DNA from: Neochlamydia sp. S13
GTDB taxonomy: Bacteria; Chlamydiota; Chlamydiia; Chlamydiales; Parachlamydiaceae
Length of the DNA stretch: 64,000 nucleotides
Direction of reading: 5' to 3'
Assembly: GCF_000648235.2 (NCBI RefSeq)
Contig: NZ_AP017977.1
Coordinates: 558,001 to 622,000 of the forward strand
Made by a program: the position numbers and the translations under genes. Below are positions 19,813-27,991 of this stretch, one piece after another (positions within the stretch are counted from its first letter, which is position 1; every line of letters begins with the position of its first letter). A model generated the notes under the pieces. The model did not search any database. It worked only from the letters and a program-made list of their open reading frames with translations, and was not told the DNA's origin.

Positions 19813-19899
19813 CGGAAGAGGAGGGATTTGAACCCCCGTTACCCTTACGAGTAAATCTGTTTTCGAGACAGACGCATTCAGCCACTCTGCCACTCTTCC
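19813..19899 (-). tRNA. tRNA-Ser (anticodon CGA)
   Basis: On the minus strand the sequence folds as a class II tRNA. Acceptor GGAAGAG pairs with CTCTTCC with discriminator G, the D-arm is TGGCAGAGTGGCTGAATGC, the anticodon stem-loop is TCTGT-CTCGAAA-ACAGA giving CGA, there is a long variable arm as in serine tRNAs, and the T-arm has GGTTCAAATCC. It reads UCG codons. CCA is not encoded. Confidence 0.97.
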
Positions 19900-19974
19900 T
19901 GGAGCAAATATCTTGCCAAAAACAGATTCAAAACACAATCTTTTTTCAAAAAAAGGGAAAGAATAAATAAAAAT

Positions 19975-20888
19975 AGACCTCTTTCGAAACTGGAATAAAA
20001 TGTAAATTTTAGTAAAATGGTGACTCAACATTTAAAGGAGGCACCATGAAATTTGATAAGATAGAGAAATTAGATGATGAACGATTTCGCAGATTGACAG
20101 GGGTAAAGCGTGGTACCTTTGATAAGATGGTGCAAATTTTACAGCAAGCCGATGCGGCCAAGAAGATTAAAGGCGGGCGTAAATATAAACTACGTTTAGA
20201 AGACATGCTGCTAATGACCTTGGAATATATGCGAGAATATAGGACCTATTTCCATATTAGCCAAAGCTATGGAATCAGTGAAAGTTCAGCTTATAAAGCG
20301 GTGAAATGGATTGAAGATACGTTAATCAAGCATCCAGATTTTGCTTTACCGGGACGTAAAGAGCTTTTGAAAAGCGATACGGAATATGAGGTTATTTTAA
20401 TTGATGCTACAGAAACGCCTATTGAGCGCCCTAAAAAAAACAAAAGCGCTATTATTCAGGGAAAAAGAAAAAACATACCCTAAAGACCCAAGTTGTAGTC
20501 GATAAGAAGAGTAAAAAAGTAATTTGTACCACATTTGGCAATGGCAAAAAGCATGATTTTAGGCTATTCAAAGAATCTCAGGTTAAAATTAATCCACAAA
20601 TAAGAGTGTTAACCGATTCAGGATATCAAGGATTAACAAAGCTACATGCCCAAACCCAGATGCCCAAGAAAAAAAGTAAGAAGAAGCCTTTAACTCAAGA
20701 GGATAAAAGAACAAACCAAAGTTTATCCAGAGAAAGAGTTGCCAATGAAAACGTCATTGGCCTCCTTAAGCGATTTAAAATTATAGCCGATCGCTACAGA
20801 AATAGACGTAAAAGATTTGCACTTCGCTTCAACTTGATTGCAGCGATCTATAACTGGGAATTAAATACGTGAGTTTCGAAAGAGGTCT
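19975..20888 (+). mobile_element. IS5-type insertion sequence, copy 1 (914 bp)
   Basis: Bounded by perfect 17-bp terminal inverted repeats (19975-19991, AGACCTCTTTCGAAACT; complement at 20872-20888) and flanked by the 3-bp duplication AAT on each side. It carries a two-frame DDE transposase of the type seen in the IS427 group of the IS5 family. It lies 75 bp from tRNA-Ser(CGA). A second, slightly decayed copy is at 25174-26086 and an old fragment at ~36022. Confidence 0.95.
20046..20872 (+). CDS. IS5-type transposase, expressed by -1 frameshift
   Basis: Frame A (20046-20483, 145 aa) has RBS AAAGGAGG, a helix-turn-helix region (YFHISQSYGISESSAYKAVKWIE) and the first catalytic aspartate (VILIDATETPIERPKKNKS). 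It stops just after the heptamer A_AAA_AAC at 20468-20474, a classical -1 slip site in the correct phase. Frame B continues with HTLKTQVVVD, the second aspartate (VLTDSGYQGL) and the DDE glutamate (RERVANENVIGLLKRFKI), ending at TGA 20870-20872. The fused product is about 275 residues. All three DDE residues are intact, so this copy may be active. Confidence 0.9.
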
Positions 20889-21147
20889 AATGATTCTTCA
20901 CTTTCACTAAAGTGAGCAGTATATTTTTACCTTTTTTCCTAGAAAAGCTGTCATGCTTTAAAAAATTCGTAAAATTGCTTAAAATAATGTTGACCTTCAA
21001 GATCACATTTGCCATATTTAAATTACGTCTACCCTATTTGAGTACACTTAAGTAGGGCTTAAAATTTTGTCGCCTTTCGGATGAAAATATTCGAAACATA
21101 AGAAAACTATTAAAATTAACCTCTATAAGGTTAATAAAAGGAGTCTC

Positions 21148-21261
21148 ATGAAAGCGCAAAAGAAAAATACAGCACGTAAATCTGCAACACATCGTTCACT
21201 AGCAAAAAAAATTCTTCTAAAAGTAATTACGGATAAAAGCCGTAAATCCAGCCTAACTTAA
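21148..21261 (+). CDS. Very small basic protein
   Basis: A 37-codon ORF with a good RBS (AAAGGAG, 5 nt before the ATG). It begins KAQKKNTARKSATHRSLAKK; more than a third of the residues are Lys or Arg and it has no acidic residue but one Asp. It could bind nucleic acid, as short histone-like chlamydial proteins do, but that is by composition only. It lies 38 bp before csbD in the same direction. Confidence 0.5.
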   Translation: MKAQKKNTARKSATHRSLAKKILLKVITDKSRKSSLT

Positions 21262-21299
21262 TAAAATCTGATTAAACCTTTAACTATACAGGAGAAAAA

Positions 21300-21512
21300 A
21301 TGAATAAAGAATTTTTCGAGGGTAGTTGGCATGAGCTCAAAGGGAAAATTAAGGAAAAATGGGGCAAATTGACTGATGATGATCTTTTGAGGATTGATGG
21401 AAGCTGGGAGCAAATGTTAGGTAGCTTGGAAAAAAACTATGGTTATAAAAAAGACCAAGCAGAAAAAGAATTAAGTAAATGGAAAAATGAAAGCACACAC
21501 TTAGGGAGGTAA
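21300..21512 (+). CDS. CsbD family stress protein
   Basis: A 70-residue protein with the CsbD-like pattern: NKEFFEGSWHELKGKIKEKWGKLTDDDL, then a linker, then a second helix (GSLEKNYGYKKDQAEKELSKW). CsbD was found in Bacillus subtilis as a general-stress gene; its biochemical role is unknown. The RBS is AGGAG. The next gene starts only 2 bp after the stop, so the two are co-transcribed. Its presence with DUF892 suggests a stress-related accessory module. Confidence 0.9.
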   Translation: MNKEFFEGSWHELKGKIKEKWGKLTDDDLLRIDGSWEQMLGSLEKNYGYKKDQAEKELSKWKNESTHLGR

Positions 21513-21514
21513 AT

Positions 21515-22024
21515 ATGAAGCTTACTAGTATGGAAGATCTACTTGTCTATGAGTTACAAGACCTTTTAAGTGGGGAAATGCAGATGGTGGAAGCCTTGCC
21601 CCTCATGCAAAAAGCCGCTTCTCATCCTGAGCTAAAAGCAGCTTTTGAAAAGCATTTGCAGGAAACTAAACAGCAGGTTAAGCGATTAGAAATTGCTTTA
21701 TCCTACTTAGATGCAGAAGCTAGTTATACTACCGTTTGCAAGGCTATGAAAGGTATGATTGCAGAGGGCGAGGAGATTATGAAAATTCATGCTCCTGACG
21801 ATCTAAAAGATGCTGGTCTGATCGGTGCAGCCCAAAAAATCGAGCACTATGAAATTGCTGGTTACGGGACGGCAAAAGCCCATGCGGCATGGCTGAGTTT
21901 AGACGAGGTAGTAAACCTTTTGGATGAGACCTTGCAAGAAGAGGCCAGTACCGACAAAAAGCTGACCAAGCTTGCTGAAGGTTCCATGTTTACTTCAGGG
22001 ATAAATAAGCAGGCCTCCAAATAA
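21515..22024 (+). CDS. DUF892 (YciF-like) ferritin-like protein
   Basis: A 169-residue, all-helical protein. It begins TSMEDLLVYELQDLLSGEMQMVEALPLMQKAA, contains LIGAAQKIEHYEIAGYGTAKAHA and ends with a helix LLDETLQEEASTDKKL. These are the conserved Glu/His positions of the ferritin-like YciF/DUF892 family, which can build a dimetal site. It is tightly coupled to csbD and followed by a GC-rich hairpin. In free-living bacteria the family is linked to osmotic and general stress; the role in a chlamydia is unclear. Confidence 0.9.
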   Translation: MKLTSMEDLLVYELQDLLSGEMQMVEALPLMQKAASHPELKAAFEKHLQETKQQVKRLEIALSYLDAEASYTTVCKAMKGMIAEGEEIMKIHAPDDLKDAGLIGAAQKIEHYEIAGYGTAKAHAAWLSLDEVVNLLDETLQEEASTDKKLTKLAEGSMFTSGINKQASK

Positions 22025-22041
22025 CCAATCAAGAGGTTATT

Positions 22042-22068
22042 CCGAAAGCATGCTTAGCATGCTTTCGG
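22042..22068. repeat. Perfect 12-bp hairpin after the DUF892 gene
   Basis: CCGAAAGCATGC (22042-22053), loop TTA, GCATGCTTTCGG (22057-22068). It is very stable and lies 18 bp after the stop codon, but no T-run follows. It may act as an mRNA 3'-end stabiliser or a factor-assisted terminator. Confidence 0.75.
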
Positions 22069-22536
22069 GAGTACGACATGTTAGGCGCGGAAAAATGTTT
22101 TAAAAAATACCGACTTTTAATATCTCGGTAAAATCTTAATTAATGATAAATGATTTATCTAAAAATTAAAATTTAAGGGATAAAGAAAGATTTATTTAGG
22201 GCTTTAGGCATTAGTGCTCTTAAAAGTTTTTTAAGAAATAGCTGCAGCTGCCTATCTTGTGATTATCCTTAATTTCTCCACCTCTAACTTGATATATTCC
22301 CTTTAAAAAATTTAAAGCTCTTAAACTTATGGCTCATTCTTTGATTTTACAGCCTTAATAATATTTAAACGGCTACACACATATTAAGAGAGAGGGAGAA
22401 ATAATGAGCAAAAGTCCACAGAAAAAAGGTTTAATTAAAGCTAATGAGCTTTACCTTTTTAATCACTTAATGAGGATTAATTAAAAATAAACTCAGGTAA
22501 TTGGCCGAAAAAGTTTAATCGTTAAGCGAGAATAGA
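22069..22536. other. Intergenic stretch with a 26-codon ORF
   Basis: Mostly AT-rich non-coding sequence. At 22404-22484 there is a 26-codon frame (starting SKSPQKKGLIKANELY) with a possible RBS (gagggaga) upstream. It is too short to judge. Confidence 0.35.
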
Positions 22537-23109
22537 ATGATATTAAAAGCTTATCAGCAAAAAAAGACATTAAAAAAACCTCTTGCCCCTGTGCCAGAGC
22601 TATCTCTAGACCCTTCTTGCGGTTTGCCCATTTTTTGTATACAAAAACATGCCGCTTCTCATTTACATTATGATTTTAGAGTCGAATGTCAAGGCGTGCT
22701 TATAAGTTGGGCTATCCCCAAGGGCCCTTCCCTTAATCCTTACAACAAACGCTTAGCTATTCGTGTAGAAGACCACCCCTTAGCTTATCGTCATTTTGAA
22801 GGAGTTATCCCTCCAGGGAATTATGGAGCAGGAGAAGTGGTTCTTTGGGATGAAGGGATTTACACTTTAGCGGGATTAAAGGCCAAAAAGGATATTGAGA
22901 ATGCTTGCTTAAAAGGTTTAGAAAAGGGCCACTTAGAGATAGAGTTGTATGGCCATAAATTAAAAGGCGGTTTTGTCTTGCAGCAATGGAAAAAAGAGAA
23001 AGATAAAAATTGGTTATTGATTAAACGTAAAGATCAATATGTGGATTTAAAAATAGATGTGTTAGAGCACAATCAATCCGTGCGCACTTGCTTTCCTAAC
23101 ACCTTTTAA
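22537..23109 (+). CDS. Stand-alone LigD-type 3'-phosphoesterase
   Basis: A 190-residue protein matching only the 3'-phosphoesterase (PE) domain of the non-homologous end-joining ligase LigD, which trims 3'-ribonucleotides or phosphates at DNA ends. Signatures are IQKHAASHLHYDFRVE, SWAIPKGPS, EDHPLAYRHFEGVIPPGNYGAGEVVLWDEG and LLIKRKD. H38, H44, D46, R48, H80 and Y84 fit the Pseudomonas LigD active-site residues H42, H48, D50, R52, H84 and Y88 with a constant offset of four. No ligase, polymerase or Ku gene is in the window. The start codon context is weak. Confidence 0.93.
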   Translation: MILKAYQQKKTLKKPLAPVPELSLDPSCGLPIFCIQKHAASHLHYDFRVECQGVLISWAIPKGPSLNPYNKRLAIRVEDHPLAYRHFEGVIPPGNYGAGEVVLWDEGIYTLAGLKAKKDIENACLKGLEKGHLEIELYGHKLKGGFVLQQWKKEKDKNWLLIKRKDQYVDLKIDVLEHNQSVRTCFPNTF

Positions 23110-23499
23110 ATAAGATTTTTAGTAACAGATGAGTAAGTTAAAAACAGTGAAGAGAGCAAGCATTAGGGAGATCCTGCTTAAAGAGTAAGGAATAGCTGGA
23201 CAAATGCACAAGATAAGGCGTAAAACATACAACGATCTTCACACTTTTATATAAGGAACCTGCGAAGATAAGCTGAAAAAATTATTCCTTTTTTTCTCTT
23301 AGAGAATAAAAAAGTTATTTTAGGATCACTGTTTTAAAGAAGGAATGGTAGGTTGAGATAAAAATTTAGGCGATATTACAATTGGTAGGATGACGATATT
23401 GCCTGAAGGTAGCGTATGTCGTCATCGAATTTCAACCGTAGAAATATTGCTTCTGCAGTTGTGGCGTTGCTGAAAAGAGAAGCAACAAAAACAAAAAAT

Positions 23500-23669
23500 C
23501 AGTATCAATTCGTTAATTTTGCAGATCATCGCACAAGGTCCCAGTATTGCCCTCCCCACGAAAAAGGTTATTTTTCATGATCTAGATCATCTTGCCGGCA
23601 CATGGAGCCGTTAAGTAAGCATTTGATGAGCATATAAAATCTTTTGAAAAGTTTTATAAAGAGCGTTAG
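23500..23669 (+). pseudogene. Decayed VapB-type antitoxin
   Basis: One frame reads IIAQGPSIALPTKKVIFHDLDHLAGTWS up to a TAA at ~23611. After a shift a second piece reads FDEHIKSFEKFYKER and ends at TAG 23667-23669. The HDLDxLAGTW motif followed by a helical acidic tail is typical of antitoxins partnered with PIN-domain toxins. The N-terminal DNA-binding part is not identifiable. It lies immediately upstream of the vapC remnant. Confidence 0.55.
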
Positions 23670-23680
23670 CCCTCCACCTA

Positions 23681-24044
23681 TTCTGTTTGATACCCATACT
23701 TAAGCATCCTTTAAAAGAAATGAGGCAGCAATAATTGAAATTGTCCAGCATGTCGAAGGGATAGCCATAAGTCTTATCGTGATTGGAGAGGTGATAGCAG
23801 GATTTGATGGAGATAGCAGAGCCAACGAAAATAAGATGGAATTACAGAGATTATTAGAATCTTCCAAAATAAGAGTGTATCCTATTACACCTGATACCCC
23901 TCCTTTTTTTCGCAAATCTATTGTACTCTTAAAAGCAAGGGTGGACCTATCCCAACACATGATATGTGGATTGCCTCGCAGGCCTTGGAGCATGGAGATG
24001 CGGTACGTACACACGACAAGCACTTTGGCTTTATAGAGGGATGA
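23681..24044 (+). pseudogene. Decayed VapC-type PIN-domain toxin
   Basis: PIN-domain text runs through two lesions. ILFDTHT is followed by an in-frame TAA (23701-23703), then ASFKRNEAAIIEIVQHVEG, ISLIVIGEVIAGFDG and RVYPITPDTPPFF. Near the T-run at 23904-23910 the frame shifts, and reading resumes with IYCTLKSKGGPIPTHDMWIASQALEHGDAVRTHDKHF, ending at TGA 24042-24044. The acidic positions of a PIN nuclease (D in LFDT, E in IGEV, D in THDMWIA, D in THDKHF) are still readable, so decay is fairly recent. Confidence 0.78.
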
Positions 24045-24702
24045 ATATCTAGAAGTACCAATACGGCTTTATTTGTGGAGAAAGAATGAAGGCAGGGAGC
24101 CCTCTCCGCACTTTTCATGGTGAGAATTTGCCGATTTGCTGCAGGAATTATTTCTTTTTTTAGCCTAAATAGTTGAATCTACAGAAGATTGTGGATCTTC
24201 TAAGGGGGAATGATCACTAGAAGAAAAAACACCCAAAGAGTGATGGCGATATGAATGCTGGGCTTAGGTTATGTACAGCTAAGTTGAAAAAAAATATTTA
24301 AAGGCGATTAAAGCAATCTAATGCTCTTAGATCGTTGTATTTAATGGCATGTCCTTGGAAACCCTTTTAATTAAGCCTAAAATTTTAGTGAAGATGCTAC
24401 TCAAGCTTAAGGCACGATAGAGGGGAAAATTTTTAAGGGGGTAATGAATGTGGCTCCTAGATGGGTAAATTATAGGCGATAGCAAGAAAAATAAATGTGT
24501 TTGCAGTAGCAGTGCTGGCAAAATAGGTTTATTGCCCTGTCTGATAAACTCCTAAGTGGCGGAGAAGATGGGCGCGGTCTTCGCACTTTTTCCTGGCGTG
24601 AATTCGGCACTCTCCAAAAGGAATTGCTTCCTGTTGCAGCTTACCACAAATTTTGGTAACAGAAAACGGTCTTATTTGTACTAGCGATGAAAAGAATCGA
24701 CC
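24045..24702. other. Gene-poor stretch inside the island
   Basis: About 660 bases with many stops in all frames. Short stretches around 24095-24160 and 24565-24640 look loosely similar to each other (both contain a CGCACTTTT... core), which may mark remnants of one decayed gene family. Nothing can be named. Confidence 0.3.
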
Positions 24703-24734
24703 TTATTATCGAACATTAAATAATTCGAGAATAA
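24703..24734. promoter_or_regulatory. Palindromic operator-like site 1 upstream of fic
   Basis: Half-site TTATTATCGAA (24703-24713), a 10-bp centre, then TTCGAGAATAA (24724-24734), which is the complement of the left arm at 10 of 11 positions. It shares length, spacing and sequence with site 2, 72 bp downstream. It lies 107 bp before the fic start. Confidence 0.65.
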
Positions 24735-24774
24735 CAAGCAGTCTCATTCCCAAAGGTGATTATAAAGATCTTTG

Positions 24775-24806
24775 TTATTAGCGAATATTGACATTTTCGA
24801 TAATAA
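24775..24806. promoter_or_regulatory. Palindromic operator-like site 2, over the fic promoter
   Basis: TTATTAGCGAA (24775-24785), a 10-bp centre, then TTCGATAATAA (24796-24806), again complementary at 10 of 11 positions. The centre contains TTGACA, so a bound protein would cover the -35 box of the fic promoter. Same design as site 1. Confidence 0.7.
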
Positions 24807-24816
24807 GTGCTAGGGT
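24788..24816 (+). promoter_or_regulatory. Candidate fic promoter
   Basis: A consensus -35 TTGACA (24788-24793) and a 17-bp spacer are followed by TAGGGT preceded by TGC, a weak but extended -10. Transcription would start about 20 bp before the ATG at 24841, just ahead of the GAGG ribosome-binding site. It is overlapped by operator-like site 2. Confidence 0.5.
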
Positions 24817-24840
24817 ATCCCTATAGCCACAGAGGAATGA

Positions 24841-25173
24841 ATGGACATACTACAATCACCTGCCGGACAAATTATAAAATCTTTAAGTGGATATAAAGCT
24901 TTCGTACCAAATCCACTACCACCCCCATTCAAGTGGACCACCCAAATAGTAAGTGCTTTGTCACGAGCAGATTTTTTATTAGGTAAATTGGCTCGAGAAG
25001 GAGGCAAATTGCCCAATCCTCATCTATTAATGAGACCCTTTATTACCCGTGAAGCTGTTCTTTCGAGCAAAATCGAAGGTACTCAAGCAACTATTGGAGA
25101 AATACTAGCAGCTAGCGTCGGGATTAGTGTACAACGAAACCCCGATGATCTTCGGGAAGTGCAAAATTATATT
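24841..25173 (+). pseudogene. Fic family protein, 5' part (split by IS)
   Basis: The first 111 codons of a Fic protein, ending where IS copy 2 enters. It contains the Fic N-terminal domain with FITREAVLSSKIEGTQATIGEIL; SSKIEG fits the inhibitory motif (S/T)xxxE(G/N) that blocks the ATP site in class II Fic proteins. The frame runs a few codons into the IS and stops at 25195-25197. Removing the IS and one ATT duplication joins this frame exactly to the 3' part (NYI then VALDYGIKRL), giving an intact 385-residue protein. Confidence 0.9.
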
Positions 25174-26086
25174 AGACCTCTTTCGAAACTGGAATAAAAT
25201 GTAAACTTTAGTAAAATGGTGACTCAACATTTAAAGGAGGCACCATGAAATTTGATAAGATAGAGAAATTAGATGATGAACGCTTTCGCAGATTGACAGG
25301 GGTAAAGCGTGGTACCTTTGATAAGATGGTGCAAATTTTACAGCAAGCCGATGCGGCCAAGAAGATTAAAGGCGGGCGTAAATATAAACTACGTTTAGAA
25401 GACATGCTGCTAATGACCTTGGAATATATGCGAGAATATAGGACCTATTTCCATATTAGCCAAAGCTATGGAATCAGTGAAAGTTCAGCTTATAAAGCGG
25501 TGAAATGGATTGAAGATACGTTAATCAAGCATCCAGATTTTGCTTTACCGGGACGTAAAGAGCTTTTGAAAAGCGATACGGAATATGAGGTTATTTTAAT
25601 TGATGCTACAGAAACGCCTATTGAGCGCCCTAAAAAAAACAAAAGCGCTATTATTCAGGGAAAAAGAAAAAACATACCCTAAAGACCCAAGTTGTAGTCG
25701 ATAAGAAGAGTAAAAAAGTAATTTGTACTTCATAGGGTAATGGCAAAAAGCATGATTTTAGGCTATTCAAAGAATCCCAAGTTAAAATCAATCCACAAAT
25801 AAGAGTGTTAACCGATTCAGGATATCAAGGATTAACAAAGCTACATGCCCAAACCCAAGACCTAAGAAAAAAAGTAAGAAAAAGCCTTTAACTCAAGAGG
25901 ATAAAAGAACAAACCAAAGTTTATCCAGAGAAAGAGTTGTCAATGAAAACGTCATTGGCCTCCTTAAGTGATTTAAAATTATAGCCGATCGCTACAGAAA
26001 TAGACGTAAAAGATTTGCAATTCGCTTCAACTTGATTGCAGCAATCTATAACTGGGAATTAAATACGTGAGTTTCGAAAGAGGTCT
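25174..26086 (+). mobile_element. IS5-type insertion sequence, copy 2 (913 bp), inside fic
   Basis: Same terminal inverted repeats as copy 1 and a 3-bp target duplication ATT (25171-25173 and 26087-26089). The 5' half is almost identical to copy 1. The 3' half carries several changes, including a net loss of one base near 25858. Both copies lie in the same orientation, so recombination between them could delete the 5.2 kb between. Confidence 0.95.
25245..26070 (+). pseudogene. Transposase of IS copy 2, inactivated
   Basis: Frame A (25245-25682) is intact and encodes the same 145 residues as copy 1, including the A_AAA_AAC slip site near its end. Frame B is broken by an in-frame TAG at 25733-25735 (where copy 1 reads TTT GGC), a one-base deletion near 25858 and a TGA at 25971 (CGA in copy 1). 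This copy therefore cannot make its own full transposase. Confidence 0.88.
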
Positions 26087-26089
26087 ATT

Positions 26090-26914
26090 GTAGCCCTCGA
26101 TTACGGGATAAAACGATTAGGCGATCTTCCTTTGTCATTGAGGCTCATTAAAGAAATTCATCACCATTTAATGCAAGGTGTTAGAGGGTCACATGCAACC
26201 CCTGGAGGATTTAGGCGTAGCCAAAACTGGATAGAAACACCAGGTTGTACGCTCAATACGGCCAAATTTGTTCCTCCTCCACCAGATCACTTGATGGATT
26301 GCTTAGGTGAATTTGAAAAATTTCTACATGAAAGGCAGCTTCCGCCTTTAATTCATACTGCCCTATGCCATTATCAGTTTGAAGCCATTCATCCATTTTT
26401 GGATGGAAATGGACGCATTGGCCGGCTGCTAATTATATTATTGTTGATCGAGCAAAAAATGTTGCCAACTCCGATCTTGTACTTAAGTGCCTTTTTTGAA
26501 GCTACACGTGATGAGTATTATAAGCAGCTTTATAACGTGAGTGCTAGAGGCACATGGCATGAATGGCTGATTTATTTTTTGAATGGCATTGCGGTGCAAA
26601 CCGAAGATGTGTTGTCGCGGGTAGAGAGAATCAATGACTTGTTGAATAAATGGAAAATGCAGGTTGCAAGCAGCACATCTAATGTTCCTGTACTGATTGT
26701 AGAACACTTTGCAGTGAACCCCTATCTTACCACGAACAGAATAGCAGAAGAACTTAAAATCGCTTATAGTACAGCTCAAAGGGGTATACAAAAGCTTGAG
26801 GAAGCGAAAATTATCAAACAGATCAACAGTACTAGACGCGATAAAATTTATTGTGCTATAGAGATACTGGCAATTCTTGAAGAAGCTACAAAAATTTATG
26901 CGGATTTTCAATGA
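26090..26914 (+). pseudogene. Fic family protein, catalytic 3' part (split by IS)
   Basis: Continues the fic frame after the IS (VALDYGIKRLGDLPLSLRLIKEIHHHL). It holds the complete Fic motif HPFLDGNGRIGR, needed to transfer AMP from ATP to a Ser, Thr or Tyr hydroxyl. A C-terminal winged-helix domain follows (NPYLTTNRIAEELKIAYSTAQRGIQKLEEAKII). A TTG at 26132 could restart translation and give ~260 residues that keep the catalytic core but lack the inhibitory helix. Whether it is expressed cannot be told. Confidence 0.88.
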
Positions 26915-27517
26915 CGTCTTAGGTGAGCTAAGTATCAATTTTGTTAGAGTTGCCAATGTCAGCGAAGCTTCTTTGAAATTTCCCTGCTCTTTTTTTCTAA
27001 TTATGTAATTCGACTCGCTTTCATCAGATCTCTTTGGATCCTTATCTGAATGGCATGGCAAGTTAATTTTTTATGTCCATGTTTATTTTTTTTCTGAAGC
27101 GTTTGTGGCACTCTTAAGATTGCATAAGAGAATATCTTAAAACCCTTGTTTTACCCTTATCCTTTTGCACATTATTAAAGAAATTCTAAAGTCCGTAGCT
27201 TAACCCCTGTAAGGGAGAATTGGATCTATTTATCCATGATTAAGCGGATGGTAAATCGGATTAATAAGGCAAAAGAAAGGGTTTAAGATATCCTTATACG
27301 CTTTCGAGCAACGCTTTATATAATCATATACTTAATAAAAAGTTTACTTTTACGGATAGAGCCAACCTGGAAATAGGTGAATTTCTTTTTTGGTTATGGG
27401 GAGGAAGTTTCTTTAGAAGGTATTATTTTCGAGCGTGGGATTGAAAGATAAAAAGGCGATCACAACACTGCTTGAGCCCTTTGATAAGCTTATTGCAGTG
27501 ATTGATCATCCCAAGGT
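26915..27517. other. Intergenic stretch with a dispersed hairpin repeat
   Basis: About 600 bases between fic and tRNA-Ser(UGA). It includes a copy of the dispersed repeat (27313-27342), with similarity to 16340-16401 extending over roughly 60 bp. No intact gene. Confidence 0.45.
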
Positions 27518-27604
27518 CGGAAGAGGTAGGATTCGAACCCACGGACCCCGTGAAGGGCCTTCTGTTTTCAAGACAGACGCAATCGGCCACTCTGCCACTC
27601 TTCC
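27518..27604 (-). tRNA. tRNA-Ser (anticodon UGA)
   Basis: Minus-strand class II tRNA. Acceptor GGAAGAG pairs with CTCTTCC with discriminator G, the D-arm is TGGCAGAGTGGCCGATTGC, anticodon stem-loop TCTGT-CTTGAAA-ACAGA gives UGA, followed by a long GC-rich variable arm and T-loop GGTTCGAATCC. It reads UCA (and by wobble other UCN). The first ~40 nt are almost identical to tRNA-Ser(CGA) at 19.8 kb. Confidence 0.97.
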
Positions 27605-27991
27605 TTAAAATCTGAATGGTATCTTATAGCTGATAGAAAGTTATTTGTGCAAGCTAAATATTTGAAGATTAGCGATTCTAAATTTAAGTAGGGATACGCT
27701 TTTATGGAGATGGATTTTATTAGATTTAAAAAAAGCTGTTTTGCTAAAGGGGGAGCTTATCGATACCTGCTGGCAAGCTTTACCCTTTAATTTTAAAATT
27801 TTCTCTCCCTCTTATTTTCAGCGTTGATTTTTTCTTAACCTAAAATCAATCAATTAAAGCATGGCCTTACAGGAATTTTCTTCCTTATTTATTAACAATA
27901 TATAGCTGGCTTAAATCCTTTTTGCTTTAACGGAAACAGATTCTAATTAAATGGAGACTGCTTTTGTCTCTTTAAAGTTAAAAATGCTATT
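27605..27991. other. Intergenic stretch, no gene seen
   Basis: About 390 AT-rich bases between the tRNA 5' end and the 3' end of the LRR gene. The tRNA promoter should lie at its left end. Nothing else recognised. Confidence 0.4.

Noticed and set aside
24327-24521. 64-codon minus-strand frame in the island
   Set aside because: Composition looks random, and neighbouring frames are full of stops. Nothing supports translation.
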